From Mesorhizobium sp. WSM4904 (lineage in GTDB: Bacteria > Pseudomonadota > Alphaproteobacteria > Rhizobiales > Rhizobiaceae): a stretch of 64,000 nt of DNA. Positions 25,256-34,148 of the stretch are shown piece by piece; the stretch's first letter is position 1, and each line of letters begins with the position of its first letter. The translations under genes and the position numbers were made by a program. The stretch covers positions 4,163,001 to 4,227,000 of the forward strand of contig NZ_CP121354.1 of assembly GCF_029674545.1 (NCBI RefSeq), read 5' to 3'. The notes below the pieces were generated by a model. That model made no database searches and had not been told where the DNA came from. It worked only from the letters and a program-made list of their open reading frames with translations.

Positions 25256-26059
25256 AGCCGCTACCCGCTTCATCAGCGCCATGGCGCCGAAGGGCGCGCG
25301 CACCTTGCCTTCGGTGATGAAGTAGACGAACACGTCGCGGGGCTTGACCGGCGCATCGGTCTTGGGATCGGCGCGCGGCAGGTCGGCCGGCTGCTTGCCT
25401 TCCGCCCAGGTCTTGGCCCGCGCGGCCCATTCGTCGAGCCCCTTCGGCGTGTAGCAGTCTGGATTGTCATCGCTGCCGGTCTGCAGGCGCGCATAGACGA
25501 AATCGCCGGTGACGTCGGCGATCGCCGGATATTTGGCATGGTCGGCATAGACGATTGCGGCGTTGTATTTTCGCGCCAGCGCCGGGAATTCGGGCACGAT
25601 GAAGCTGTCGTGCCGCACTTCCAGCGCGTGGCGCAGCGGCACGCCGTCCTGCTTTTCGGGCAGCAGCTTCAGGAAAGCCTCGAAATCGTCCGCGTCGAAT
25701 TTCTTCGTCGGCGCGAACTGCCACAGGATCGGCCCGAGCTTCTCGCCGAGCGCGGCGACGCCGGAGCCGAGGAAGCGCATCATCGATTCACCCGCCTCGC
25801 CGAGCACGCGGCGGTTGGTGACGAAGCGGTTGCCCTTCAGCGAGAAGACGAAGCCTTCCGGCGCGTCGCCGGCCCATTTGACGAAGGTCGGTTCCTTGAA
25901 GCTGGAATAATAGGTGCCGTTGACCTCGATGGTCGGCACCTGGCGGCTGGCATAGTGGAGCTGCTTGGCCTTGGCGAGCTTGTCCGGATAGAAGGACGTA
26001 TCCCAGGGTTCGAAGGTCCAGCCGCCCATGCCGGAGCGGATCTTTCCTTGGCTGGTCAT
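25253..26059 (-). CDS. DUF72 domain-containing protein
   Basis: A 268-residue TIM-barrel protein of the DUF72 (YecE-like) family. Family features are MGGWTFEPWDTSFYP at the N-terminus, TIEVNGTYYSSFKEPTFVKWA, FVFSLKGNRFVTN, LGPILWQFAPTKKFD, LEVRHDSF and DFVYARLQTG. The biochemical role of the family is not known; a metal-dependent sugar or nucleic-acid related hydrolase has been suggested from the fold. The ATG at 26059 has AGGAAGACG upstream; open frame further up has no family similarity. It is last gene of a probable four-gene unit with uvrA. Confidence 0.88.
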   Translation of the reverse strand: MTSQGKIRSGMGGWTFEPWDTSFYPDKLAKAKQLHYASRQVPTIEVNGTYYSSFKEPTFVKWAGDAPEGFVFSLKGNRFVTNRRVLGEAGESMMRFLGSGVAALGEKLGPILWQFAPTKKFDADDFEAFLKLLPEKQDGVPLRHALEVRHDSFIVPEFPALARKYNAAIVYADHAKYPAIADVTGDFVYARLQTGSDDNPDCYTPKGLDEWAARAKTWAEGKQPADLPRADPKTDAPVKPRDVFVYFITEGKVRAPFGAMALMKRVAA

Positions 26060-26088
26060 CGTCTTCCTCCCATTTGCAAAAAATACGA

Positions 26089-26547
26089 TCAGGCGGCCTT
26101 GTCGACGGGCTTGGCCATGTCGACCACGGTCCATCCCGGCCGGTGCGGATTGGGCCGGCGGCCCGTCTCGCGATAGCCATAGGCCGAGTAGAGCGCGATG
26201 TTCCGCTCCATCCGCGAATTGGTGTAGAGCCGAACCTCCGGTACGTGCCACGTTCGCGCCTGTTCATCGGCGAAGTCGAGCAGCCTGATGCCGAGCTTCC
26301 TGCCCTGGAAGGCCGGCGCCACCGCGACGCTGAAGATCATGGCGTGGTCGGGATGCCGTTCCAGCACGATGAGCCCGGCCAGTTCGGAGCCTTCCTCCAG
26401 CAGCCAGACCTCGCCGCGCGCGATGCGCGGCGCGTAGTCTTCGGTGACCGGGATCGGCGGCGCGCCGAACAGGGCGGTGTAGGGCGCATAGGCTTCCGTT
26501 GTCAGCACGACGATGGCGGAGAGATCTTCGGAGCGGGCTAGTCTCAT
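26089..26547 (-). CDS. GNAT family N-acetyltransferase
   Basis: A 152-residue acetyltransferase. The acetyl-CoA binding loop is VAPAFQGRKLGIRLL (R/Q-x-x-G-x-G/A type), preceded by the beta strand AMIFSVAV and followed by LYTNSRMERNIALYSAYGYRE, the C-terminal half of the GNAT fold. The substrate cannot be predicted. The ATG overlaps the stop of the DUF302 gene (ATGA), so translation is coupled. It ends 29 bases before the DUF72 start. Confidence 0.88.
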   Translation of the reverse strand: MRLARSEDLSAIVVLTTEAYAPYTALFGAPPIPVTEDYAPRIARGEVWLLEEGSELAGLIVLERHPDHAMIFSVAVAPAFQGRKLGIRLLDFADEQARTWHVPEVRLYTNSRMERNIALYSAYGYRETGRRPNPHRPGWTVVDMAKPVDKAA

Positions 26548-26954
26548 GATTGATTGGTTCCAGCGGCGGCCGAAACAACCTTATGCATCCCTGCGGCAAT
26601 CGCCGCGACTGCATCGCGGCTGGTATCGCCGAGGCCATGCCGCTCGGCCAGCCACTGCGCTTCGTTGTAGGACAGCCAGACCTTGCCCTGCGCATCTTCC
26701 CAGGCCAACGCCTTCACCGGCAGGTCGATGCCCGCAAGCTGCCGGTCCTGCATCAGCGGCGTGCCGCCTTTGGGATGGCCAAAGATCAGCAATTCGGTCG
26801 GGCGCAGCGCGGCGCCGATTTCATGCGCGCCGGCTGCGTGATCGATGCGAGCGAAGACGCGCAATCCGGCAAAGGTGATGGTATCGACCAGCCGGTCGAT
26901 GGTTTCGGCCACGCCAAAACGGCTTTCAACGGAGACGAGGCCGTCGTTCGTCAT
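26544..26954 (-). CDS. DUF302 domain-containing protein
   Basis: A 136-residue protein of the DUF302 family. Characteristic runs are GVAETIDRLVDTITFAGLRVFARIDHA near the start and LLIFGHPKGGTPLMQ, then LPVKALAWED. The family forms small alpha/beta dimers, possibly binding a small hydrophobic ligand; no enzyme activity is established. The ATG at 26954 is linked to the uvrA stop (TGATG); a GTG one codon earlier is the alternative. Coupling to uvrA suggests SOS-linked expression but not necessarily a repair role. Confidence 0.85.
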   Translation of the reverse strand: MTNDGLVSVESRFGVAETIDRLVDTITFAGLRVFARIDHAAGAHEIGAALRPTELLIFGHPKGGTPLMQDRQLAGIDLPVKALAWEDAQGKVWLSYNEAQWLAERHGLGDTSRDAVAAIAAGMHKVVSAAAGTNQS

Positions 26955-29875
26955 CACTCCGCCGCTTCGCGTTTGCCTCCGGGGCGTCGCTCCAACAGCT
27001 CCTTCAGGAACTGGCCGGTGTAGCTGCGCTTCTCGCGCACGATCGCTTCCGGCGTGCCGGAGGCGACCAGCTCGCCGCCGCCGTCGCCGCCCTCGGGGCC
27101 GAGGTCGAGCACCCAGTCGGCAGTCTTGATGACCTCGAGATTGTGCTCGATCACCACCACCGTGTTGCCCTGGTCGACCAGCTCGTGCAGCACTTCGAGC
27201 AGCTTGGCGACGTCGTGGAAATGGAGGCCGGTGGTCGGCTCGTCGAGAATGTAGAGCGTCTTGCCCGTCGCCTTGCGTGACAATTCCTTGGCGAGCTTGA
27301 TGCGCTGCGCCTCGCCGCCCGACAGCGTCGTCGCCTGCTGGCCGATATGGATATAGCCAAGGCCGACCTGGTTCAGCGTCACCAGCTTGTCGCGCACGCC
27401 TGGCACCGCCGAGAAGAAGTCGACGCCTTCCTCGACCGTCATGTCGAGCACGTCGGCGATCGACTTGCCCTTGAACAGCACGTCGAGCGTCTCGCGGTTG
27501 TAGCGCTTGCCGTGGCAGACGTCGCAGGTGACGTAGACATCGGGCAGGAAGTGCATCTCGATCTTGATGACGCCGTCGCCCTGACAGGCTTCGCAGCGGC
27601 CGCCCTTGACGTTGAAGGAGAAACGGCCGGGCTGGTAGCCGCGCGCCTTCGCCTCCGGCAAGCCGGCGAACCAGTCGCGGATCGGCGTGAAGGCGCCGGT
27701 ATAGGTGGCCGGGTTGGAACGCGGCGTGCGGCCGATCGGCGACTGGTCGATGTCGATGACCTTGTCGAGGAACTCAAGCCCCTCGATGCGGTCATGCTCG
27801 GCCGGATGCTCGCGCGAGCCCATGATCCTGCGCGAGGCCGCCTTGAACAGCGTCTCGATCAGGAAGGTCGACTTGCCGCCGCCGGAAACGCCGGTGACGC
27901 AGGTGAAGGTGCCGAGCGGAATCTCCGCCGTGACATTCTTCAGATTGTTGCCGCGCGCGCCGACGACCTTGATCCGCCGGTTCTTCTTCGCCTCGCGGCG
28001 CAGCTGTGGCGTCGTCACTTCGAGCTCGCCCGACAGATATTTGCCGGTGATCGAGGCGGGCGTCGCCATGATCTGCTGCGGCGTGCCCTGCGCGATGATC
28101 TGGCCACCGTGGATGCCGGCGGCGGGGCCGATGTCGACGACATAGTCGGCATGCAGGATGGCGTCCTCGTCATGCTCGACGACGATCACCGTGTTGCCGA
28201 TGTCGCGCAGGTGCTTCAGCGTGTCGAGCAGTCGCGCATTGTCGCGCTGGTGCAGGCCGATCGACGGCTCGTCCAGAACATAGAGCACGCCGGTGAGACC
28301 GGAGCCGATCTGCGAGGCCAATCGGATGCGCTGGCTCTCGCCGCCCGATAGCGTGCCGGAGTTGCGTGACAGCGTCAGATAGTCGAGGCCGACATCGTTC
28401 AAGAAGCGCAGCCGCTCGCGGATTTCCTTCAGCACCCTGACCGCGATTTCGTTCTGCTTTTCGTTGAGCTGCGCCGGCAGGTCGGTGAACCACTGGTCGG
28501 CCTTGCGGATCGACAGCTCGGTGACCTCGCCGATGTGCTTTCCGGCGATCTTCACGGCGAGCGCTTCCGGCTTCAGCCTGTAGCCGTTGCAGGCAGGGCA
28601 GGGCGTCGCCGACATGAAGCGCTCGATCTCCTCGCGCATCCAGGCCGATTCTGTTTCCTTCCAGCGCCGGTCGAGATTGGGGATGACGCCCTCGAAGGTC
28701 TTGGTGGTCTTGTAGGAGCGCAGGCCGTCGTCGTACTGGAAGGTGATCTCGCGCTCGCCGGTGCCGTGCAGCACGGCTTCTTGCGCTTCGGCGCTCAGGT
28801 CCTTGAACTTGTCGCCGAGCTTGAAGCCGTAGGCCTTGCCGAGCGCTTCCAGCGTCTGCGCGTAGTAGGGCGACGTCGATTTCGCCCATGGGCTGATGGC
28901 GCCGTCCCGCAGCGAGACGTTCTCGTCCGGCACCACGAGATTGGCGTCGATGGCGCGCTGACTGCCGAGGCCATCGCAGGTCGGGCAAGCGCCGAACGGA
29001 TTGTTGAAGGAGAACAGCCTGGGCTCGATCTCCGGAATGGTGAAGCCGGACACCGGGCAGGCGAACTTCTCCGAGAACATGATGCGTTCATGTGTCTCGT
29101 TCTTCGACTTGTTGACCGAGTCCTCGCCCGTCTGGCTGGCGTCGAGCGGCCGGTCGGCGAACTCGGCCACCGCCAGCCCGTCGGCCAGCTTGAGCGCGGT
29201 TTCCATCGAGTCCGCAAGCCGCGTCGCCAGGTCTCCGCGCACGACGATGCGGTCGACGACGACGTCGATGTCGTGCTTGTACTTCTTGTCCAGCGCCGGC
29301 ACGTCGGCGATCTCGTAGAAGACGCCGTCGACTTTGACGCGCTGGAAACCCTTCTTCTGCAGCTCCAGCAGTTCCTTGCGATACTCGCCCTTGCGGCCGC
29401 GCACGATCGGCGCCAGCAGATAGAGGCGCGTGCCTTCGTCAAGTGCCAGCACGCGGTCGACCATCTGGCTGACCGTCTGGCTCTCGATCGGCAGGCCGGT
29501 GGCCGGCGAATAGGGGATGCCGACGCGCGCGAAGAGCAGGCGCATATAGTCGTAGATCTCGGTGACGGTGCCGACCGTCGAGCGTGGGTTGCGCGAGGTA
29601 GTCTTCTGCTCGATCGAGATGGCGGGCGACAGGCCGTCGATCTGGTCGACGTCCGGCTTCTGCATCATCTCCAGGAACTGGCGGGCATAGGCCGAAAGGC
29701 TCTCGACATAGCGGCGCTGGCCCTCGGCATAGATGGTGTCGAAGGCAAGCGACGACTTGCCGGATCCTGACAGGCCGGTCATGACGATCAGGCTGTCGCG
29801 CGGCAGGTCGAGGTCGACGTTCTTGAGATTGTGTTCGCGCGCCCCGCGAATGGAAAGGTATTTTTGGTCGGCCAT
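26954..29875 (-). CDS. uvrA: excinuclease ABC subunit UvrA
   Basis: A 973-residue damage-recognition ATPase of nucleotide excision repair. It has two ABC modules: the first Walker [10 protein letters not shown] at residues 34-42, signature [14 protein letters not shown]; the second Walker [10 protein letters not shown], signature [15 protein letters not shown]. The C-terminal zinc module keeps all four cysteines (CEAC ... CDVC). The first zinc module does not: C273-x2-S276 ... C297-x2-C300, one cysteine replaced by serine. The start at 29875 gives the usual [17 protein letters not shown] LexA box lies 164 bases upstream. Its stop overlaps the DUF302 start. Confidence 0.97.
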   Translation of the reverse strand: MADQKYLSIRGAREHNLKNVDLDLPRDSLIVMTGLSGSGKSSLAFDTIYAEGQRRYVESLSAYARQFLEMMQKPDVDQIDGLSPAISIEQKTTSRNPRSTVGTVTEIYDYMRLLFARVGIPYSPATGLPIESQTVSQMVDRVLALDEGTRLYLLAPIVRGRKGEYRKELLELQKKGFQRVKVDGVFYEIADVPALDKKYKHDIDVVVDRIVVRGDLATRLADSMETALKLADGLAVAEFADRPLDASQTGEDSVNKSKNETHERIMFSEKFACPVSGFTIPEIEPRLFSFNNPFGACPTCDGLGSQRAIDANLVVPDENVSLRDGAISPWAKSTSPYYAQTLEALGKAYGFKLGDKFKDLSAEAQEAVLHGTGEREITFQYDDGLRSYKTTKTFEGVIPNLDRRWKETESAWMREEIERFMSATPCPACNGYRLKPEALAVKIAGKHIGEVTELSIRKADQWFTDLPAQLNEKQNEIAVRVLKEIRERLRFLNDVGLDYLTLSRNSGTLSGGESQRIRLASQIGSGLTGVLYVLDEPSIGLHQRDNARLLDTLKHLRDIGNTVIVVEHDEDAILHADYVVDIGPAAGIHGGQIIAQGTPQQIMATPASITGKYLSGELEVTTPQLRREAKKNRRIKVVGARGNNLKNVTAEIPLGTFTCVTGVSGGGKSTFLIETLFKAASRRIMGSREHPAEHDRIEGLEFLDKVIDIDQSPIGRTPRSNPATYTGAFTPIRDWFAGLPEAKARGYQPGRFSFNVKGGRCEACQGDGVIKIEMHFLPDVYVTCDVCHGKRYNRETLDVLFKGKSIADVLDMTVEEGVDFFSAVPGVRDKLVTLNQVGLGYIHIGQQATTLSGGEAQRIKLAKELSRKATGKTLYILDEPTTGLHFHDVAKLLEVLHELVDQGNTVVVIEHNLEVIKTADWVLDLGPEGGDGGGELVASGTPEAIVREKRSYTGQFLKELLERRPGGKREAAE

Positions 29876-30038
29876 CGCCGGTCGCCGCCTCAGGTCTGGA
29901 ATTTTGCTGGATTGGCGGGTTTGTCCCGGCCATCCTCTATGTAGGTAGTTTGGCCGCCGCGTCGAGAGACGCCACAATCTCGACGGAAGCGGCCAACTAT
30001 GGGTTTAACCGTCTTTCGCGCGAGCGGGCAAGCGGAAA

Positions 30039-30053
30039 GAACAAAGGCCGAAC
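30039..30053 (-). promoter_or_regulatory. LexA (SOS) box upstream of uvrA
   Basis: GAACAAAGGCCGAAC matches GAAC-N7-GAAC, the direct-repeat SOS box of alphaproteobacteria; on the uvrA strand it reads GTTC-N7-GTTC. uvrA is a classical LexA target, which strengthens the call. Confidence 0.82.
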
Positions 30054-30338
30054 ACGCTCCTGACAAAGCGCTGTGGAAACAAACGCCGTCGATTGCCGGC
30101 CTCACTGATCAGCGGCGGTGCCCGACTAACCCGCACGTAACCTCCCGGCGATCACATTTTTCGGTAATCGGCTACTGAACGGTTGACGCAGGCGACCCGC
30201 GGGAGCAGTCTCGGGTCGTCAGCGAAGCCGGCCGTCTTTTGATGGCCTCGCCACCCGAAGGTGGCCTGCGAGACGCCGCAGGCACTTGCGATTAGAGCTT
30301 CGTACGACAATGGTCGCAACGGACAGAAGGAGCGGAGC

Positions 30339-30479
30339 ATGACGCCACCGGACAGTCCCTTGAGGCTCCACGCAAGGGGCCGCGGCGGGCATAAGTGCCA
30401 GGGCGGCGTGAGCGCCGACCCGACAAACCGTGACCTGCCGATTCCTACAATCAGAGACCATAGTCGGATCGTCGGCTGA
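30339..30479 (+). CDS. possible 46-residue peptide, unknown
   Basis: An AAGGAG ribosome binding site lies six bases before an ATG that opens 46 codons (starts MTPPDSPLRLHARGRGG, ends IPTIRDHSRIVG). The composition is Arg/Gly/Pro-rich without a hydrophobic core, which argues against a folded protein. It sits in an 800-base stretch between uvrA and the next gene that otherwise holds only a LexA box, hairpins and a repeat. The sequence may instead be part of a structured or repeated non-coding segment. I list it because of the good initiation signal. Confidence 0.25.
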   Translation: MTPPDSPLRLHARGRGGHKCQGGVSADPTNRDLPIPTIRDHSRIVG

Positions 30480-30549
30480 AGGCCGCGTTGCATCCGAAAC
30501 AGAACGCCGGCAGTCCACTCCCGGCCAAAGTTGGGTTTCAGATCCATGA

Positions 30550-30585
30550 AAGCCCCGTCCACCTGCGGAAGCAGTGGCGGGGCTT
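30550..30585 (+). other. strong hairpin with GGAA tetraloop
   Basis: AAGCCCCG/CGGGGCTT and CCAC/GTGG with TGC/GCA stack into a long stem with two single-base bulges and a GGAA (GNRA-type) loop. ACATTTTA follows, so it could end a + strand transcript from the 30.2-30.5 kb region. The remainder of 29876-30671 has further short hairpins (for example GACCCG ... CGGGTC near 30197) but no gene I can name. Confidence 0.5.
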
Positions 30586-30622
30586 ACATTTTACGGTCAG
30601 AAGTCGGGCGGTTGTTCTACCG

Positions 30623-30674
30623 TCTACACAATTCCGGACTGGGACCGGCTGCGCCTTTTCCTGGAATTGCCTCA
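30623..30674 (+). repeat. family A repeat copy 5, partial
   Basis: Only the second hairpin remains (ACAATTCCGGACTGGGACCGG ends cut to ACAATTCCGGACTGG, then CTTTTCCTGGAATTGC). It overlaps the stop codon of the secreted protein gene at 30672. Confidence 0.8.
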
Positions 30675-30953
30675 GTGGTTGGGCGGCCTGATGCCGCCCG
30701 TCGCCATGTCGATGGTTACGCTGCCGGAGATCCTGACATCGGTCTTACCGATCTTGAACGTGCCGTTGCTGCCGGCGGGCTGCGCGTCGTCCGGTTCGGG
30801 CTGCGGGGCAGGTTTGGCAATACGATAGTCGCTGCTGACGCCTGGCAGTTTCTGCGTCGAGCTATCGTCGGCAAAGGCGGTGTTGGAGACGATCAGCGCG
30901 ACCGCGAGTGCCGCTGGCGCAGCAACAAGTGGATTTCTGAACGAACGGATCAT
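30672..30953 (-). CDS. small secreted protein, unknown function
   Basis: A 93-residue protein with a Sec signal (NPLVAAPAALAVALIVSNTAFA, cleavage after AFA). The mature part is about 65 residues: a polar, proline-containing linker followed by a short beta-rich end (GTFKIGKTDVRISGSVTIDMA). There is no cysteine and no known domain. The same frame is open far upstream as a shadow of clpP; the ATG at 30953 gives the signal peptide. It lies 68 bases after the clpP stop on the same strand. Confidence 0.68.
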   Translation of the reverse strand: MIRSFRNPLVAAPAALAVALIVSNTAFADDSSTQKLPGVSSDYRIAKPAPQPEPDDAQPAGSNGTFKIGKTDVRISGSVTIDMATGGIRPPNH

Positions 30954-31021
30954 GCCGGGACTATAGAGGCGCGCCGAAAGCGAAGCCAGACGCGCGGCAA
31001 TCAAATTGCCGCGCAGCGCTG

Positions 31022-31627
31022 TCAGGCCGCCTTCTTGCGCGTGTCGTAGACATGGTCGACGAGGCCCCAGGCCTTGGCCTCCTCGGCGGTCATGAAATAG
31101 TCGCGGTCGAGCGTGCGTTCGACCTCTTCGTAGCTGCGGCCGCAATGCTTGGCGTACAGTTCCGTCATATGGCGCTTGGTGCGCAGGATGTCCTCGGCAT
31201 GCCGCTGGATGTCGGAGGCCTGGCCCTGGAAGCCGCCGAGCGGCTGATGCAGCACGATCCTGGTGTTGGGCAGCGCGATGCGCCGGCCGGGCGAGCCGGC
31301 CATCAAAAGGAAGGAGCCCATCGACGCCGCGAAGCCCATGCACACCGTCGACACCGGGCAGGAGATGTACTGCATCGTGTCGTAGATGGCGAAGCCGCTG
31401 GTCACCACGCCGCCCGGCGAGTTGATGTAGATCGATATCTCCTTGTCGGGATGGTCCGATTCCAGCGACAGGAGCTGCGCGCAGACCAGCGCCGAGACGC
31501 CGTCATTGATCTCGCCGTTGATGAAGACGATGCGCTCGCGCAGCAGCCGCGAGAAAATGTCGAAGGCGCGTTCGCCGCGGCTCGACTGCTCGATCACCAT
31601 CGGTACCAGATTGGCAAGGGCGCTCAT
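31022..31627 (-). CDS. ATP-dependent Clp protease proteolytic subunit (ClpP paralogue)
   Basis: A 201-residue ClpP. The catalytic triad is complete: Ser102 (GFAASMGSF), His127 (VLHQPLGG) and Asp176 (LDRDYFM), at exactly the E. coli spacing. The oligomerisation helix and the substrate-channel segments are also present. Rhizobia carry several clpP genes; this one is not beside clpX or tig, so it is probably an accessory paralogue rather than the housekeeping copy. It sits between uvrA and ssb in a block of unrelated genes. Which ATPase partners it is unknown. Confidence 0.92.
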   Translation of the reverse strand: MSALANLVPMVIEQSSRGERAFDIFSRLLRERIVFINGEINDGVSALVCAQLLSLESDHPDKEISIYINSPGGVVTSGFAIYDTMQYISCPVSTVCMGFAASMGSFLLMAGSPGRRIALPNTRIVLHQPLGGFQGQASDIQRHAEDILRTKRHMTELYAKHCGRSYEEVERTLDRDYFMTAEEAKAWGLVDHVYDTRKKAA

Positions 31628-31646
31628 GGGCGGGGTCTCCTCGGGG

Positions 31647-32138
31647 TCAGGCTGCGCGCAGCATCATGCATGGCGCATTGGCGGCTATAGGCTTCTTGCG
31701 CGCGTCGAGCGAAAGACCGCAGCCGGCGCCGGCCACGGCGATGACAGGCTGCGCCGCCGGCACGAAGGCGTCATGGACGATGCGAAGATGCGTGCCGCCG
31801 GAAACCGTGCGCGCGAGCGTGAAGGTGACGATGCTGTCGAAGGAGGGGTTGTCGAATGCCGGCAATCGGTCGGCGGTATCCGCGCCAGGCCGTTCGCGCC
31901 AGGAATAGCGCAGCAGCTTGCCGGCCTCGACCTCGAGCACCTCGCAGTCGATCGGCGCGTCCGGTCCGGCAAAGGCGAAGCGCTTGCCGGTTTCAGGCTT
32001 CATGTCGTTCGGCATCATCCAGGCGGCGAGCAGCTCCGGCTCGGTCAGCGCCCGCCACACTTTTTCCGGCGGGTCGGGAAGATCACATTCGAAGCTGAGC
32101 GGCGCATTGGCCGCTTCCGGGTGTTTTGCAGTCGTCAT
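31647..32138 (-). CDS. SRPBCC (AHSA1-like) domain protein
   Basis: A 163-residue START/SRPBCC-fold protein. The diagnostic N-terminal run is [31 protein letters not shown], followed by the beta sheet of a ligand-binding cavity and a C-terminal helix that is shorter than usual. Such proteins with an ArsR partner are common in rhizobia; the ligand is unknown. The start overlaps the stop of the ArsR regulator gene (ATGA), so the two are one transcript and the regulator probably controls it. Confidence 0.87.
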   Translation of the reverse strand: MTTAKHPEAANAPLSFECDLPDPPEKVWRALTEPELLAAWMMPNDMKPETGKRFAFAGPDAPIDCEVLEVEAGKLLRYSWRERPGADTADRLPAFDNPSFDSIVTFTLARTVSGGTHLRIVHDAFVPAAQPVIAVAGAGCGLSLDARKKPIAANAPCMMLRAA

Positions 32139-32449
32139 TGGTCCATTTCCTTCAGAACCGTCTTCAACCTCTCGATGCGCTCCGGCCAGAAGGCGCGGTA
32201 GCGTTCGATCCAGCCGAGCAGAGGATCGAGCCCTTGCGGGTCGGCGCGATAATAGGCGTTGCGGCCGGCGCGCCGCTCGACCACGAGACCGGCGCCGCGC
32301 AGCACGGCAAGATGCTGCGAGACCGCCGGCTGCGACACGCTCATGCCGGCGCGCAGCTCGGACACGGTCAGCTCGCTAGCCGCCAGCCGCTCGTAGACCG
32401 CACGTCGTGTCGGGTCGGCCAAGGCGCGAAAGATCTCTGCTTCGATCAT
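32135..32449 (-). CDS. ArsR-family transcriptional regulator
   Basis: A 104-residue winged helix-turn-helix regulator. The core is IFRALADPTRRAVYERL, LTVSELRAGMSVSQPAVSQHLAVLRGAGLV (recognition helix) and the wing RRAGRNAYYRADPQGLDPL. No metal-binding cysteine pair (ELCVCDL type) is present, so it is likely a non-metal ArsR of the kind paired with SRPBCC proteins. The ATG at 32449 is preferred; a TTG two codons earlier is possible. It is first gene of the regulator-SRPBCC unit and probably autoregulated. Confidence 0.88.
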   Translation of the reverse strand: MIEAEIFRALADPTRRAVYERLAASELTVSELRAGMSVSQPAVSQHLAVLRGAGLVVERRAGRNAYYRADPQGLDPLLGWIERYRAFWPERIERLKTVLKEMDQ

Positions 32450-32488
32450 GGCCAAAGCATAAGTCGATACTTATTGGTTTGGCAAGTG

Positions 32489-32875
32489 CTATTCGACCGG
32501 AATCCAACGCCTCACGGGCTCGGGCGATCCGTCAAACGTCGCTTCGAAAATCGGTGAAGCCAGCACGGCGTGGATGTGCACCGCCCCGGAGCCGACGGCG
32601 CGGAAGCCATGTCGCCGGTGCGCGGGAACGACCAGGGACTGCCCGGCGGTCAAGATCATGTGTTCGTCCTCGATCCACATCTCGGCCTCGCCGGCAATGA
32701 CAGTGAGCACCTCTTCGACCGTGTGGAAATGCGACGGGGCACCAACTCCCGGCTGCACCCACTGCTCGAATATGCAGAGCTGTTGCGCGCCGTTGATCGC
32801 CGAGACAAGCATGCGGCTTTCGACGCCTGCTCGCCACGTCTCTCTCGGCTGCTTCTCATGTGCAATCACGTTCAT
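32489..32875 (-). CDS. cupin-domain protein
   Basis: A 128-residue single-domain cupin. Motif 1 is GVGAPSHFHTVEEVLTVIAGEAEMW, with the usual two His and a Glu; motif 2 is VVPAHRRHGFRAVG. A metal-binding small barrel is therefore expected; substrate unknown. The ATG at 32875 is chosen over a GTG at 32893. It is divergent from ssb, with a 209-base shared region that includes the ssb promoter and LexA box, so damage-related control of the cupin is conceivable but unproven. Confidence 0.85.
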   Translation of the reverse strand: MNVIAHEKQPRETWRAGVESRMLVSAINGAQQLCIFEQWVQPGVGAPSHFHTVEEVLTVIAGEAEMWIEDEHMILTAGQSLVVPAHRRHGFRAVGSGAVHIHAVLASPIFEATFDGSPEPVRRWIPVE

Positions 32876-32944
32876 TTCGAAAACGAACTCCACCGCAACA
32901 TGTCGAAATTGCCGAGCATAACACTACATGTTGCTGACGTTCCT

Positions 32945-32984
32945 TGACAACGCGCAGGGATCTAACTAGAACGAAAGGAGAACA
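32945..32984 (+). promoter_or_regulatory. ssb promoter overlapped by a LexA box
   Basis: TTGACA at 32945, 17 bases, then TAGAAC form a good sigma-70 promoter. GAACGAAAGGAGAAC (32970-32984) fits the GAAC-N7-GAAC SOS box and overlaps the -10 element and start site, an ideal place for repression. The message leader would be about 105 bases. Confidence 0.85.
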
Positions 32985-33084
32985 AAAACCTTGTGGGAAA
33001 AGCCAGCCTCTGCGGGCATGGGCGACCCGCAGGCTGTAAGGTGAGCGACTTAAAATTTGTTTCGGATGAGCGCGGAGAAGTACG

Positions 33085-33603
33085 ATGGCGGGTAGCGTCA
33101 ACAAGGTCATTCTGGTCGGCAATCTCGGGGCGGACCCTGAAATCCGCCGGCTGAATTCGGGCGATCCGGTCGTCAACATCCGCATCGCCACGTCTGAAAG
33201 CTGGCGCGACAAGAATTCCGGCGAGCGCAAGGAGAAGACCGAGTGGCATAACGTCGTCATCTTCAACGACCAGCTCGCCAAGGTCGCCGAGCAGTATCTG
33301 AAGAAGGGCATGAAGGTCTATGTCGAGGGCCAGTTGCAGACGCGCAAATGGCAGGACCAGACCGGCAATGACCGCTACACGACCGAGGTCGTGCTGCAGA
33401 AGTTCCGCGGCGAATTGCAGATGCTCGACGCACGCGGCGAAGGCGGCGGCGGCCAGGTCGGCAATTATTCCGGCGGCAATAGCCGCGGCTCCGATTTCGG
33501 CCAGTCGGGCCCGAACGAGGGCTTCAGCCGTGGCGGCGGTGGCGGTTCCAGGGGCGGCGGCGGCGGCTCGTCGCGCGAGCTGGACGACGAGATTCCGTTC
33601 TGA
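33085..33603 (+). CDS. ssb: single-stranded DNA-binding protein
   Basis: A 172-residue SSB. The OB fold ([21 protein letters not shown] to the end of [14 protein letters not shown], residues 1-112) is followed by a Gly/Ser-rich flexible linker and the acidic interaction tip DDEIPF. It coats single-stranded DNA during replication, recombination and repair, recruiting partners through the tip. A LexA-overlapped promoter lies upstream. The gene order uvrA-ssb (divergent) and then gyrA is common in rhizobia; here accessory genes are inserted in between. Confidence 0.97.
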   Translation: MAGSVNKVILVGNLGADPEIRRLNSGDPVVNIRIATSESWRDKNSGERKEKTEWHNVVIFNDQLAKVAEQYLKKGMKVYVEGQLQTRKWQDQTGNDRYTTEVVLQKFRGELQMLDARGEGGGGQVGNYSGGNSRGSDFGQSGPNEGFSRGGGGGSRGGGGGSSRELDDEIPF

Positions 33604-33641
33604 GAACCGGAATCGCGCGGTGGCTATTTGAGGGGCAGGCG

Positions 33642-34040
33642 ATGTCGCTCGGACCGCTTTTATCCTCGCCATTTCCGATCCCATGGCATGCGTTCGCGGC
33701 CTTTGCCGCATTGGCAGTCGGCGGCGCCCAACTGGCGCTGCCGAAAGGCACGTCGCGACACCGTGCGATGGGCTACGTCTGGGCAGCGCTGATGCTGGTC
33801 GTCGCGCTCAGCAGCTTCTGGATCCAGCAGCTTCGAGTGATCGGGCCGTTCAGTCCGATCCATCTCCTATCGATCCTGGTGCTAGTCACGGTACCGCTGG
33901 CGGTTTGGTATGCGCACACCCACAAGGTCACCGCGCATCGCAGCGCCATGATCAGGCTTTACCTGTTCGCTCTGCTCGGCGCCGGTATCTTCACGCTGCT
34001 GCCCGGCCGCGTCATGCACGCGGTCGTGTTCGGCCAATGA
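33642..34040 (+). CDS. DUF2306-like membrane protein
   Basis: A 132-residue protein with four predicted transmembrane helices (for example WHAFAAFAALAVGGAQLAL, MGYVWAALMLVVALSSFWI, IHLLSILVLVTVPLAVWYA and IRLYLFALLGAGIFTLLPG). The histidine-containing segments SRHRAMGYVW and HTHKVTAHRSAM are typical of DUF2306, whose function is unknown though heme or metal binding has been suggested. It starts 38 bases after ssb with GGGGCAGG upstream and could share its transcript. A reversed family A repeat follows its stop at once. Confidence 0.8.
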   Translation: MSLGPLLSSPFPIPWHAFAAFAALAVGGAQLALPKGTSRHRAMGYVWAALMLVVALSSFWIQQLRVIGPFSPIHLLSILVLVTVPLAVWYAHTHKVTAHRSAMIRLYLFALLGAGIFTLLPGRVMHAVVFGQ

Positions 34041-34085
34041 GCAATTCCAGGAAAAGCGTGCGCCGGTTTTCCGTTCGGAATTGCG
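34041..34085 (-). repeat. family A repeat copy 6, inverted orientation, partial
   Basis: GCAATTCCAGGAAAAG ... TTTTCCGTTCGGAATTGC is the reverse complement of the second hairpin in the other copies. It starts directly after the DUF2306 gene's stop codon and could act as its transcript end. Confidence 0.85.
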
Positions 34086-34148
34086 TATAAACAAACATTC
34101 GCAGCGGGTCACCGTCCGCTGCATGCAATGTTGCAAGGAAGGTTTATC

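Noticed and set aside
30152..30562. 136-codon frame on the minus strand
   Set aside because: No initiation signal, odd Trp/Cys/Pro composition and no family; more likely chance in a non-coding stretch.
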